Assembly (NCBI GenBank): GCA_021157645.1
Contig: JAGGWC010000027.1
Location: 1 to 6,742 of the forward strand
DNA from: Candidatus Cloacimonadota bacterium
GTDB lineage: Bacteria; Cloacimonadota; Cloacimonadia; Cloacimonadales; TCS61
DNA: 6,742 bases
Direction of reading: 5' to 3'
Shown one piece after another: positions 1 through 5,818 of the stretch (position 1 is its first letter; each line of letters starts with the position of its first letter). The position numbers and the translations under genes are program-made. The notes beneath the pieces were generated by a model. That model did not search any database and was not told the DNA's origin. It saw nothing but the letters and a program-made list of their open reading frames with translations.

Positions 1-27
1 AAAATAAGTGATATGCTTATAAAAAAA

Positions 28-37
28 AGGAGAGGAG
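28..37 (+). promoter_or_regulatory. Ribosome binding site of the formate channel gene
   Basis: Two back-to-back AGGAG motifs (28-32 and 33-37) lie five bases before the ATG at 43. They favour that start over the in-frame ATG at 13, which has no purine-rich site before it and would add a charged ten-residue extension. Bases 1-27 are AT-rich and show nothing else I can name. Confidence 0.75.
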
Positions 38-42
38 AAGTT

Positions 43-885
43 ATGAGTAATTTCTTACCACCCGCCGAACTGGCAAAAGCCTTTGTTGGCGTTAGTAAAG
101 CAAAAGCAGGAAAAGGAGCTTTGCAATTGTTACTGCTTGGAATTCTTGCAGGTGTTTTTATTGGATTTGCCGCTCATCTTGCTACTACGGTTGCAACAGG
201 TAATTGGGTTGTTTTCGGTTTGAAAAAGTTCTTCATTGGAGCAGTATTTAGTGTTGGACTTATGCTAGTTATTATTCCGGGATCAGAACTTTGGACAGGA
301 AATAATCTTATGTTTGTGGGACTATTGAACAAAGATATATCTTTGGGTCAATTGTTAAGAAACTGGGGATTGGTTTTTGTCGGTAATTTTATAGGTTCTA
401 TTATGCTTGCCTGGTTTATAGCTAAAATGAGTGGATTAACAGGTGGAGCTGTTGGTGGAACTGCCATTAATATTGCTTATGGAAAAATTGCAACAACCGT
501 AACGGATGGAGCAAGTCATAATGTCATGTATTTTTTCCGAGCTATTGGTTGTAACTGGCTTGTTTGTCTTGCCGTTATGATGGCTGTGGCTGCAAAAGAT
601 ATCGGTGGAAAAGTTCTTGCGATCTTCTTCCCGATAATGGCTTTTGTAACATCAGGATTTGAACACGTTATTGCCAATATGTATTTTATTCCTGCCGGAA
701 TTTTCTCAAAATCATATAGTGGCGCAGTTGCTGCTTCAGGAAAATCCCTTGAAACACTTTCTGCTTTGAATTGGGGTTCTATGTGGACAGATAACCTTCT
801 TATTGTAACTCTGGGAAATTTTGTCGGAGGAGCAATTTTTACTGCTGCTGTTTATTGGTGGCTGTTTGTAAGAGATACAAAATAA
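43..885 (+). CDS. Formate/nitrite transporter family channel (FocA/FdhC-like)
   Basis: This 280-residue integral inner-membrane protein belongs to the FNT family, whose members form pentameric, aquaporin-like channels for formate, nitrite or hydrosulfide. About six hydrophobic segments are visible, roughly at residues 27-50, 63-80, 105-127, 165-184, 190-217 and 252-276. Family hallmarks are present: PGSELWTG (79-86, the region of the omega loop and its Thr), RAIGCNWLVCLAV (166-178) and GFEHVIANMY (205-214), which carries the conserved pore histidine (His208). Length is normal for the family. The start at 43 is chosen for its strong ribosome binding site. A terminator follows directly, and the next genes are molybdenum cofactor and formate dehydrogenase maturation genes, so formate is the most likely substrate. 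Nitrite or hydrosulfide cannot be excluded from sequence alone, so I give no gene symbol (focA or fdhC would both be possible). Confidence 0.93.
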   Translation: MSNFLPPAELAKAFVGVSKAKAGKGALQLLLLGILAGVFIGFAAHLATTVATGNWVVFGLKKFFIGAVFSVGLMLVIIPGSELWTGNNLMFVGLLNKDISLGQLLRNWGLVFVGNFIGSIMLAWFIAKMSGLTGGAVGGTAINIAYGKIATTVTDGASHNVMYFFRAIGCNWLVCLAVMMAVAAKDIGGKVLAIFFPIMAFVTSGFEHVIANMYFIPAGIFSKSYSGAVAASGKSLETLSALNWGSMWTDNLLIVTLGNFVGGAIFTAAVYWWLFVRDTK

Positions 886-899
886 TATCTTATTATAAG

Positions 900-922
900 A
901 GCCCCGTTTAACGGGGCTTTTA
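900..922 (+). terminator. Intrinsic terminator after the formate channel gene
   Basis: GCCCCG at 901-906 pairs with CGGGGC at 912-917 around the loop TTTAA, extendable by A900-T918, and a short T-run follows (918-921). The GC-rich stem stands out in AT-rich surroundings. It lies 15 bases past the channel stop codon and 15 bases before the mobA-like start, so it separates the channel from the mobA-fdhD cluster or lets only part of the transcription through. Confidence 0.85.
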
Positions 923-936
923 TCTGTTAGGAAACA

Positions 937-1563
937 ATGAAAAAAATAAGCCATATTTCCGCTGTTATATTAAATGGGGGAAACAGCAAACGAATGGGTG
1001 AAGATAAATCACTCCTGAAAATAAATGGATGTCCACTTTTACAACTGGTCTATGAAAAATTGAATTTGCTGTTTGAAGAAGTGATAATAATAGTTAATAA
1101 TAAAGAAAACTATAATTTTTTTCATGATGCCAAAATATATGAAGATATTATTAAAAATAAAGGTCCTCTCGGTGGGATTTATACTGGACTAAAGTATATC
1201 TCAAAACCTGGAGCTTTCTTTTTTGCAGCAGATATGCTGAATTTGAATAATGAATTAATAAGAAAAATGTCTGATAAAGCAGCAGTTATGAAAAATTTTG
1301 ATGTGATAATTGCAAGACACATTGACAAAATAGAACCATTACATTCTATTTATAGTAAATCTTTGCTGAATAATATTGAGCATTCCATTCTAAATGATAG
1401 ACTCAAAATTCGCTTAATTTATAATTTTGCTAAAAACGTATATTATTTTGATGTTGATGAAAAACAAACTCGAGAAAAAAATTATTTTTTAAATATCAAT
1501 ACAAAAACGGAATTCAAACATTGGGAAAAACATTATTCGGAGATAATTGAAATTGGTGCATAA
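937..1563 (+). CDS. mobA: Molybdenum cofactor guanylyltransferase (MobA-like)
   Basis: This cytoplasmic nucleotidyltransferase of 208 residues is predicted to attach GMP from GTP to molybdopterin cofactor, giving the guanine dinucleotide form used by bacterial formate dehydrogenases of the DMSO reductase family. The nucleotide-binding loop LNGGNSKRMGEDK (12-24) fits the family LxGGxSxRMGxDK pattern. KGPLGGIYTGL (75-85) fits the GPLxGI motif. AADM (97-100) holds the likely metal-binding Asp99, and NINTKTEF (186-193) matches the conserved C-terminal NxNTxxD/E motif. An AGGA lies close upstream of the start. The stop codon overlaps the fdhD start as TAATG, pointing to translational coupling. The C-terminal half is divergent and very rich in Asn, Lys and Ile, as expected for AT-rich DNA. 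A related transferase specific for CTP (MocA-type) is less likely, because of the fdhD linkage. Confidence 0.87.
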   Translation: MKKISHISAVILNGGNSKRMGEDKSLLKINGCPLLQLVYEKLNLLFEEVIIIVNNKENYNFFHDAKIYEDIIKNKGPLGGIYTGLKYISKPGAFFFAADMLNLNNELIRKMSDKAAVMKNFDVIIARHIDKIEPLHSIYSKSLLNNIEHSILNDRLKIRLIYNFAKNVYYFDVDEKQTREKNYFLNINTKTEFKHWEKHYSEIIEIGA

Positions 1564-2333
1564 TGGAAAAATTAATTATTCATGAACCTGTAAGGATCTT
1601 CCAAAATGATCGTTTTATAGATATTGAAAAGAGTATCTGCATAGAGCGGAATATAGATATCTTCATAAATGAAATTTATTACATGAGCTTAATGTGTTTA
1701 CCCGAGAAACTTGATGATCTGATCGTTGGCTTTCTGTTTAATAATGATATAATAGAAAAATATTCTGACATCAAGAAAATTAAAATTCTAAAAGAAAGAA
1801 TAAATGTTTTGTTGAATAAACCATTTAAAATTGATGCTGATAAAAAATTTACATTAACCAGCGGTTGCGGAAATGCGATGACATCGTTCGATTTGAAAAA
1901 TCTTGCTTCAGATCGCAAGAATAATTTACAGATCAAATTACATTCGGAGCAAATCATAGAACTAATGAATCAGTTCAACAAAAAATCTGATCTATTTTTA
2001 GAAACCGGTTGTGTTCATAGTTGTGCTCTTGCGGAAGAAGATAAAATTCTGTTCTCCATAGATGATATTGGGCGACATAATTCTTTGGATAAAATTGTAG
2101 GAAATGCAATGATAAATAATATTGATTTATCATCAAAAATCTTATTAACTACAGGCAGACTTTCTTTCGAAATGATAGCAAAAGTAATTAAATGTAATAT
2201 TCCTATAATAATTTCCAGATCGGCACCTACCTGTTATGCTGTAAAATTAGCTGCAAAATATAATGTAACAATGATAGGATTTGCGAGAGGAAAAAAATTT
2301 AATGTTTATACAGGATTTGAACGAATTAAATAA
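1563..2333 (+). CDS. fdhD: Formate dehydrogenase accessory sulfurtransferase FdhD
   Basis: FdhD passes sulfur from a cysteine desulfurase to the molybdenum or tungsten bis-guanine-dinucleotide cofactor, which formate dehydrogenase needs for activity; it is cytoplasmic. The 256-residue length is typical. Family motifs run in the expected order: EKLDDLIVGFLF (48-59), TSGCGNA (99-105), TGCVHSCAL (148-156), DDIGRHNSLDKIVGNA (167-182), TGRLSFEMIAK (197-207), SRSAPTCYAVKLA (218-230) and GFARGKKFNVYT (239-250). The working cysteine pair of the E. coli protein, Cys121 and Cys124, is represented here only by Cys102; the second position is Ala. Two further cysteines, Cys150 and Cys154, flank the conserved His152 in a loop that usually has Gly and Ala. 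The gene starts inside the mobA stop codon, so the two are probably co-translated. The assignment is firm; how the altered cysteines work is unknown. Confidence 0.93.
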   Translation: MEKLIIHEPVRIFQNDRFIDIEKSICIERNIDIFINEIYYMSLMCLPEKLDDLIVGFLFNNDIIEKYSDIKKIKILKERINVLLNKPFKIDADKKFTLTSGCGNAMTSFDLKNLASDRKNNLQIKLHSEQIIELMNQFNKKSDLFLETGCVHSCALAEEDKILFSIDDIGRHNSLDKIVGNAMINNIDLSSKILLTTGRLSFEMIAKVIKCNIPIIISRSAPTCYAVKLAAKYNVTMIGFARGKKFNVYTGFERIK

Positions 2334-2354
2334 ATTTTAATGAAGATTTAAGAT

Positions 2355-2362
2355 AAAGGAGG
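2355..2362 (+). promoter_or_regulatory. Strong ribosome binding site of the CBS protein gene
   Basis: AAAGGAGG ends four bases before the ATG at 2367. It is the closest match to the anti-Shine-Dalgarno sequence in the mobA-fdhD-CBS cluster and fixes this start. It suggests that the third gene is translated more strongly than the two before it. Confidence 0.7.
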
Positions 2363-2366
2363 AAGT

Positions 2367-2822
2367 ATGCACAAAAGATTGATCGATGTATGTAAATTTA
2401 AAGAGCATCTTATCACTATTAAGCCTAATGCTACTATTGATGAGGCTGTTTATCATTTGAATAAACACAAAATTGGATGTCTTATCGTAATTAAAGATAC
2501 AAATATTGTAGGAATAATTTCGGAACGGGATATCCTTAACAAACTTGGAACTACGGATATAGAAAATAATATTCATCACGTAAAAGTCAGCGAAATTATG
2601 ACACCGAAAGAGAAACTTATAGTTGGTCATCCAGAAGATACAGTAGAATATTTGATGAATCTTATGCATGATAAAGAAATTCGTCACATTCCACTGGTTA
2701 ATGATGAAGGAAAATTAGTTTGTCTTACTTCGATCAGAGATTTAATTCGTATATTATTAAAAGATTCTAACTCACGAGTTAAACATCTATCGAATTATGT
2801 TCAGGGAAAATATCCAGCATAA
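2367..2822 (+). CDS. Tandem CBS-domain protein, possible nucleotide sensor
   Basis: This small cytoplasmic protein (151 residues) consists almost entirely of two CBS domains, roughly residues 14-62 and 74-132. CBS pairs usually form a Bateman module that binds AMP, ATP, SAM or a similar adenosine ligand. Typical features are IKPNATIDEAV, CLIVI and GIISERDI (49-56) in the first domain, and SEIMTPKEKLIVGHPEDT (75-92), RHIPLV and LTSIRDLIR (120-128) in the second. The [ST]xxRD-type segments ISERD and TSIRD occupy the usual ribose/phosphate-binding position. There is no fused catalytic or DNA-binding domain, so it probably acts through a partner. It follows fdhD by 33 bases on the same strand, with a terminator after it, and probably belongs to the mobA-fdhD transcript. 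A link to formate dehydrogenase control is only a guess from position. Confidence 0.88.
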   Translation: MHKRLIDVCKFKEHLITIKPNATIDEAVYHLNKHKIGCLIVIKDTNIVGIISERDILNKLGTTDIENNIHHVKVSEIMTPKEKLIVGHPEDTVEYLMNLMHDKEIRHIPLVNDEGKLVCLTSIRDLIRILLKDSNSRVKHLSNYVQGKYPA

Positions 2823-2828
2823 TAATTA

Positions 2829-2858
2829 AAACCCCCATCTTCTGGGGATTTCTTTTAT
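2829..2858 (+). terminator. Probable intrinsic terminator of the mobA-fdhD-CBS cluster
   Basis: CCCCA at 2833-2837 pairs with TGGGG at 2843-2847 around the loop TCTTC. Flanking AAA and TTT can extend the stem across one C/A mismatch. The T-rich run TTTCTTTTATTT follows. It sits seven bases after the CBS gene stop. It is weaker than the terminator at 900-922 but well placed. Confidence 0.65.
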
Positions 2859-2885
2859 TTGTTAATTAAGTTTATTAATTATTTA

Positions 2886-2893
2886 TAAATTTG
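2886..2893 (+). promoter_or_regulatory. Possible Bacteroidetes-type promoter -7 element
   Basis: TAAATTTG fits the TAnnTTTG -7 consensus known in Bacteroidetes. A TTTG at 2858-2861 could serve as the -33 element, but the spacing (24 bases) is longer than usual. It would leave a leader of about 140 bases before the gene at 3039. The whole gap is AT-rich, so a chance match is quite possible. Confidence 0.2.
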
Positions 2894-2975
2894 AATTTTC
2901 AATATCTTAATGTTTCGGATAGAATTCCAGTTAAAAAAAATTCCTTCTTAAAAAATTCATCAAGAAAATTAACTT

Positions 2976-2997
2976 TACTAACTTTTCAAGGTTAGTA
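2976..2997 (+). repeat. Inverted repeat upstream of the PNGase F-like gene
   Basis: TACTAAC (2976-2982) and GTTAGTA (2991-2997) form perfect seven-base arms around an eight-base centre. A second GTTAGT follows at 3000-3005, so the half-site occurs three times in 30 bases, once inverted. It lies about 40 bases before the ATG at 3039 and could be an operator or a leader hairpin. The T-rich tail after it is interrupted, so a terminator is less likely. The rest of the gap 2823-3038 shows only the terminator and AT-rich sequence. Confidence 0.4.
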
Positions 2998-3038
2998 TTG
3001 TTAGTTTTATTTGTTGTAAAAATGAAAAAGGAATTAAA

Positions 3039-4670
3039 ATGAAAAAATTAATTTTAATCATAATTTTGTCAGCAATATTATTTCAGCTTTATGCTGATAT
3101 TGGTGATACTTTGATCGTGCAAACTTTCACATTTAATGATATCGAAAAACGCAGAGATTTTTTTGAATTTCCCGATGATATAAGAACCTGGGAAAAAATC
3201 TATATGTATAGAACCTTGAAATGTGATGAACAAACCAAAAAAGACAGTTTCCCTTGCGGTGAATGGGATTACAGCACCTTCACGCTTTTATATATCCCTA
3301 TTGGTGATACAATAGAAATATATGAATTGGAAAATTATATCACACCATATGGAATGGGAATAGACCTGAATGCTGATTGCGGTTGGACATATATTTATGA
3401 TGTTACAGATTATGTTCCATTGCTGAAAGGTAGAGTAGAAGTTTCTTCAGGAAGTCAATCTGAACTACTTGATATGAGATTTGTCTTTATTGAAGGAATA
3501 CCACCTCGTGATGTGATTTCTGTAAAAAACCTGTATACTTGGGGAAACTACAAATATAAAGAAATAGCTATTGATAGTGTAATGCAGCCGTTTGAACTGA
3601 TTCTCGATCCCAAGGCAAGTGGTTTCATGTTACGTGCTCGAATTTCAGGGCATGGACATCACGGACCACGTAATTGTTGCGAATGGGCAAGTAAAACACA
3701 TACATATTATGCAAATGAAGATGTTCTTTTTCGCTGGAATATCTGGAAAAATTGTGGAGATAATCCAATTTACCCACAAGGTGGAACCTGGCAATTCGAT
3801 CGAGCTGGTTGGTGCCCCGGAACTGCAGTTGATACCTATAATTTTGAGCTAACAAACAAAGTTAATCCGGGTGATACGATTATGTTCGATTACGGGATCG
3901 AAATGTATTCGGACAATGGCGAGAAAAATGGTATGTTCCGACAATGTCATCAGCTATTTTCTTATGGAAAACCGAATTTTAATAACAATGCTGAAATCTA
4001 TGACATTATTGCTCCATCTAATAAAGACGCTTATAGCAGGATTAATCCGATCTGTTCCAATCCTGAAATTGTTATCCGAAATTCTGGGAAATATCCATTG
4101 AAAACCTTAACTATAGACTATGGTTTGAAAACGGGGGGAAAACACCTTTATCAATGGTATGGAAATCTGGAATTCCTGGGAAAGGAGAATATAATCTTAC
4201 CAAATATTGATTGGCAAAGTAATGACAGTATTTTTGTTGTTAAAATTTCCAATCCAAATGGACAACCTGATGAATATCCAAATAACAATATTATGACTTC
4301 AACTGTAATTAAACTTCCTGTTCTACCTTCACGTTTTTTTTTGCATATTGAAGCACAAGGCTTTGGGAGAGCAGCAGAGAATGCCTATACTTTGTCCGAT
4401 GATGTAGGATGCATTTTATACTTAAAAGATCATTTCGAAGATAATGAAATTTTTGAAAAACTTATCGAGTTGCCAGTAGGTTGTTATGAATTAAAAATTA
4501 CTGATCGCAAAGAAGACGGAATGATCCGTCAGTGGTGGTATCGAAACTCACAACCAGAATTAGTTGGGAAGAATGGAAAAATTGAAATTTTAGATGAAAA
4601 CAAAAATTTACTGAAGAAATTGAAATATGATTTTGCTGAATCGGAGATATTCAGGTTTCGAGTAGAGTGA
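3039..4670 (+). CDS. Secreted peptide-N-glycosidase F-like protein with extra beta domains
   Basis: Predicted exported glycoprotein amidase of 543 residues; PNGase F cleaves N-linked glycans from asparagine. A Sec signal peptide is visible (Lys-Lys, a hydrophobic core, likely cleavage after LYA at residue 19). Residues about 24-153 and 160-312 match the two jelly-roll domains of PNGase F: CGEWD (73-77), ITPYGMG (101-107), YDVTDY (120-125), LRARISGHGHHGP (198-210), CCEW (213-216), THTYYAN (220-226) and DRAGWCPGTAV (254-264). Asp77 corresponds to catalytic Asp60 of PNGase F and Glu215 to Glu206; the position of Glu118 appears to be Ile119. Residues about 335-426 resemble a CARDB-like Ig domain (SNPNG, EYPNNN). 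Residues 432-543 resemble a CUB-like domain common in FCB secreted proteins (LPVGCYELKITD). The classical PNGase F is only about 314 residues when mature. AAGGA lies upstream of the start. The family match is strong; activity is not assured. Confidence 0.88.
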   Translation: MKKLILIIILSAILFQLYADIGDTLIVQTFTFNDIEKRRDFFEFPDDIRTWEKIYMYRTLKCDEQTKKDSFPCGEWDYSTFTLLYIPIGDTIEIYELENYITPYGMGIDLNADCGWTYIYDVTDYVPLLKGRVEVSSGSQSELLDMRFVFIEGIPPRDVISVKNLYTWGNYKYKEIAIDSVMQPFELILDPKASGFMLRARISGHGHHGPRNCCEWASKTHTYYANEDVLFRWNIWKNCGDNPIYPQGGTWQFDRAGWCPGTAVDTYNFELTNKVNPGDTIMFDYGIEMYSDNGEKNGMFRQCHQLFSYGKPNFNNNAEIYDIIAPSNKDAYSRINPICSNPEIVIRNSGKYPLKTLTIDYGLKTGGKHLYQWYGNLEFLGKENIILPNIDWQSNDSIFVVKISNPNGQPDEYPNNNIMTSTVIKLPVLPSRFFLHIEAQGFGRAAENAYTLSDDVGCILYLKDHFEDNEIFEKLIELPVGCYELKITDRKEDGMIRQWWYRNSQPELVGKNGKIEILDENKNLLKKLKYDFAESEIFRFRVE

Positions 4671-4720
4671 TATATGATAGTTCATGTATTTTCACAGATA
4701 AACATAAATAAAAGACTTAA

Positions 4721-4735
4721 CCACAGAAAGCGTGG
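4721..4735. repeat. Short inverted repeat in the gap before msrBA
   Basis: CCAC (4721-4724) and GTGG (4732-4735) flank AGAAAGC. The wider stretch 4690-4745 is purine-rich on this strand, with CACAGA twice (4693-4698 and 4722-4727). The arms are too short to call a terminator, and no T-run follows. The remaining bases of the 4671-4766 gap hold no recognisable promoter. Confidence 0.25.
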
Positions 4736-4766
4736 AGAAAAACTAGCCAATTTGAATAGGTAAAAA

Positions 4767-5675
4767 ATGAAAATTATTTTCGTATCACTGTTAGTTATTG
4801 CCTCAATTATGTTAGGAGGAGATGAAATAATGAAATTCAACAAGCTTACTACCGAAGAAAAACGAGTTATAATCAATAAAGGAACAGAAACACCGTTTAC
4901 CGGAAAATATTACAAATACGATAAGTTGGGAACTTATTTATGTAAACAATGTGGAACTCCTTTATATAAATCGGAAGATAAATTCAAATCAGATTGCGGC
5001 TGGCCCAGTTTTGATGATGAAATTAAAGGTGCAATTAAACGCATCCCAGATACTGATGGAGCTCGCACAGAACTAGTTTGTGCAAATTGCGGAGCTCATC
5101 TTGGTCATGTATTTCATGGAGAAAACTATACTGAAAAGAATATTCGTCATTGTGTGAATTCTATCTCTTTAAATTTTATTCCGGAAAAGCCAAAAACAGA
5201 AAATACAATCTTTGCCGGAGGTTGTTTTTGGGGTGTTGAATATCAATTTCAAAAGGTTGAAGGAGTAACTGAAATTTCTGTAGGTTATATTGGAGGAAAT
5301 AAATTAAATCCCTCATATAAAGAAGTATGTTTAGGAACTACAGGACATGCAGAAGCAATAAAAATTACTTTTGATCCAGAAAAAGTATCATTTGAGGAAC
5401 TTGTTAAACTTTTTTTTGAGATCCACGATTTCACTCAAGTTGATAGACAGGGACCCGATATTGGAGAGCAATACCGTTCAGCCATTTTCTATACAGATAA
5501 TGAACAAAAAGAAACTGCAAAAAAGATTATCAAAATATTAATGGATAAAGGTTACAGAGTTGCAACAGCTTTAGTTGAAGCTGACCAATTCTGGGATGCT
5601 GAAGAGTACCATCAGGATTACTATAACAAGACTGGCAACAATCCATATTGCCATATTTATAAGAAAATATTTTAA
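4767..5675 (+). CDS. msrBA: Bifunctional methionine sulfoxide reductase, MsrB-MsrA fusion
   Basis: This protein reduces both diastereomers of methionine sulfoxide: the MsrB part (about 26-138) acts on the R form and the MsrA part (about 145-300) on the S form. In MsrB, CxxC pairs Cys59/Cys62 and Cys105/Cys108 bind zinc. Cys77 in CGWPSF is a likely resolving cysteine, and Cys129 in RHCVNS is the catalytic one. In MsrA, GGCFWG (151-156) holds catalytic Cys153, DIGEQYRS (231-238) is the conserved substrate-site motif, and Cys295 is a likely resolving cysteine. Both catalytic positions are Cys, not selenocysteine, despite selA nearby. Residues 1-20 form a basic-hydrophobic signal-like segment. 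An internal ATG at 4830 (Met22) has a far better ribosome binding site and would give a 281-residue cytoplasmic form. The longer start is listed because the N-terminus looks like a real signal peptide; either is possible. It appears to be a single-gene unit. Confidence 0.94.
   Translation: MKIIFVSLLVIASIMLGGDEIMKFNKLTTEEKRVIINKGTETPFTGKYYKYDKLGTYLCKQCGTPLYKSEDKFKSDCGWPSFDDEIKGAIKRIPDTDGARTELVCANCGAHLGHVFHGENYTEKNIRHCVNSISLNFIPEKPKTENTIFAGGCFWGVEYQFQKVEGVTEISVGYIGGNKLNPSYKEVCLGTTGHAEAIKITFDPEKVSFEELVKLFFEIHDFTQVDRQGPDIGEQYRSAIFYTDNEQKETAKKIIKILMDKGYRVATALVEADQFWDAEEYHQDYYNKTGNNPYCHIYKKIF
4814..4821 (+). promoter_or_regulatory. Internal ribosome binding site for a shorter MsrBA start
   Basis: AGGAGGAG lies eight bases before the in-frame ATG at 4830. 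The upstream start at 4767 has only an AGG six bases ahead of it. The shorter product would lack the hydrophobic N-terminus and begin just before the MsrB domain. The motif also encodes Leu-Gly-Gly-Asp in the longer frame, so it could be coincidental. Confidence 0.5.
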
Positions 5676-5767
5676 ATAAATATTATATTTAATGGAAAGA
5701 TATTACTTGTTACAGATTATTAAAATTGAGTTAAATCTACTAAAAGAGTTAGATATAAATTGATTTG

Positions 5768-5800
5768 ATGCAAGCTACTGTAATTAGATAGAACTTGCAT
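5768..5800. other. Hairpin in the convergent gap between msrBA and selA
   Basis: ATGCAAG (5768-5774) and CTTGCAT (5794-5800) form perfect seven-base arms around a 19-base loop. The right arm could instead form a small hairpin with ATGCA at 5803-5807, followed by CCC and a run of six T (5811-5817 region). On the + strand this alternative hairpin plus T-run may terminate msrBA transcripts. On the - strand no T-run follows the stem. The remaining 5676-5767 stretch is AT-rich with no gene visible. Confidence 0.35.
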
Positions 5801-5818
5801 AAATGCAGCCCTTTTTTC

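Noticed and set aside
13..42. Ten-residue N-terminal extension of the formate channel (ATG at 13)
   Set aside because: It has no ribosome binding site and adds a charged segment not expected in the family; the double AGGAG site lies between it and the ATG at 43.
736..954. 72-codon open frame on the - strand over the channel end and terminator
   Set aside because: It is antisense to a clear coding region, spans the terminator hairpin and shows no family motif.
1679..1957. 92-codon open frame on the - strand inside fdhD
   Set aside because: It is a shadow of fdhD with no recognisable motif or ribosome binding site.
2337..2687. 116-codon open frame on the - strand opposite the CBS gene
   Set aside because: The + strand here encodes two clear CBS domains with a strong ribosome binding site; the antisense product is low-complexity in Phe, Ile and Asn.
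2823..3038. Possible tRNA, tRNA-Sec, riboswitch or small RNA in the intergenic gaps
   Set aside because: No cloverleaf, T-arm-like motif or extended stem could be found here or in 4671-4766 and 5676-5818.
3022..3042. Six-codon micro-frame whose TGA overlaps the ATG of the PNGase F-like gene (ATGA)
   Set aside because: It has no ribosome binding site, and such lysine-rich micro-frames arise easily in A-rich leaders; it may be worth noting only if conserved.
3619..4101. Three short frames of 76-77 codons within the PNGase F-like gene (two + strand, one - strand)
   Set aside because: They overlap the most conserved part of the PNGase F-like protein in other frames and show no independent features.
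4682..4876. 64-codon open frame on the - strand over the msrBA start
   Set aside because: It is antisense to the msrBA N-terminus, hydrophobic only because of the complementary AT-rich sequence, and has no ribosome binding site.
5151..5156. Selenocysteine at the MsrB or MsrA catalytic position
   Set aside because: Both catalytic codons read as cysteine (Cys129 and Cys153) and there is no in-frame TGA in msrBA.
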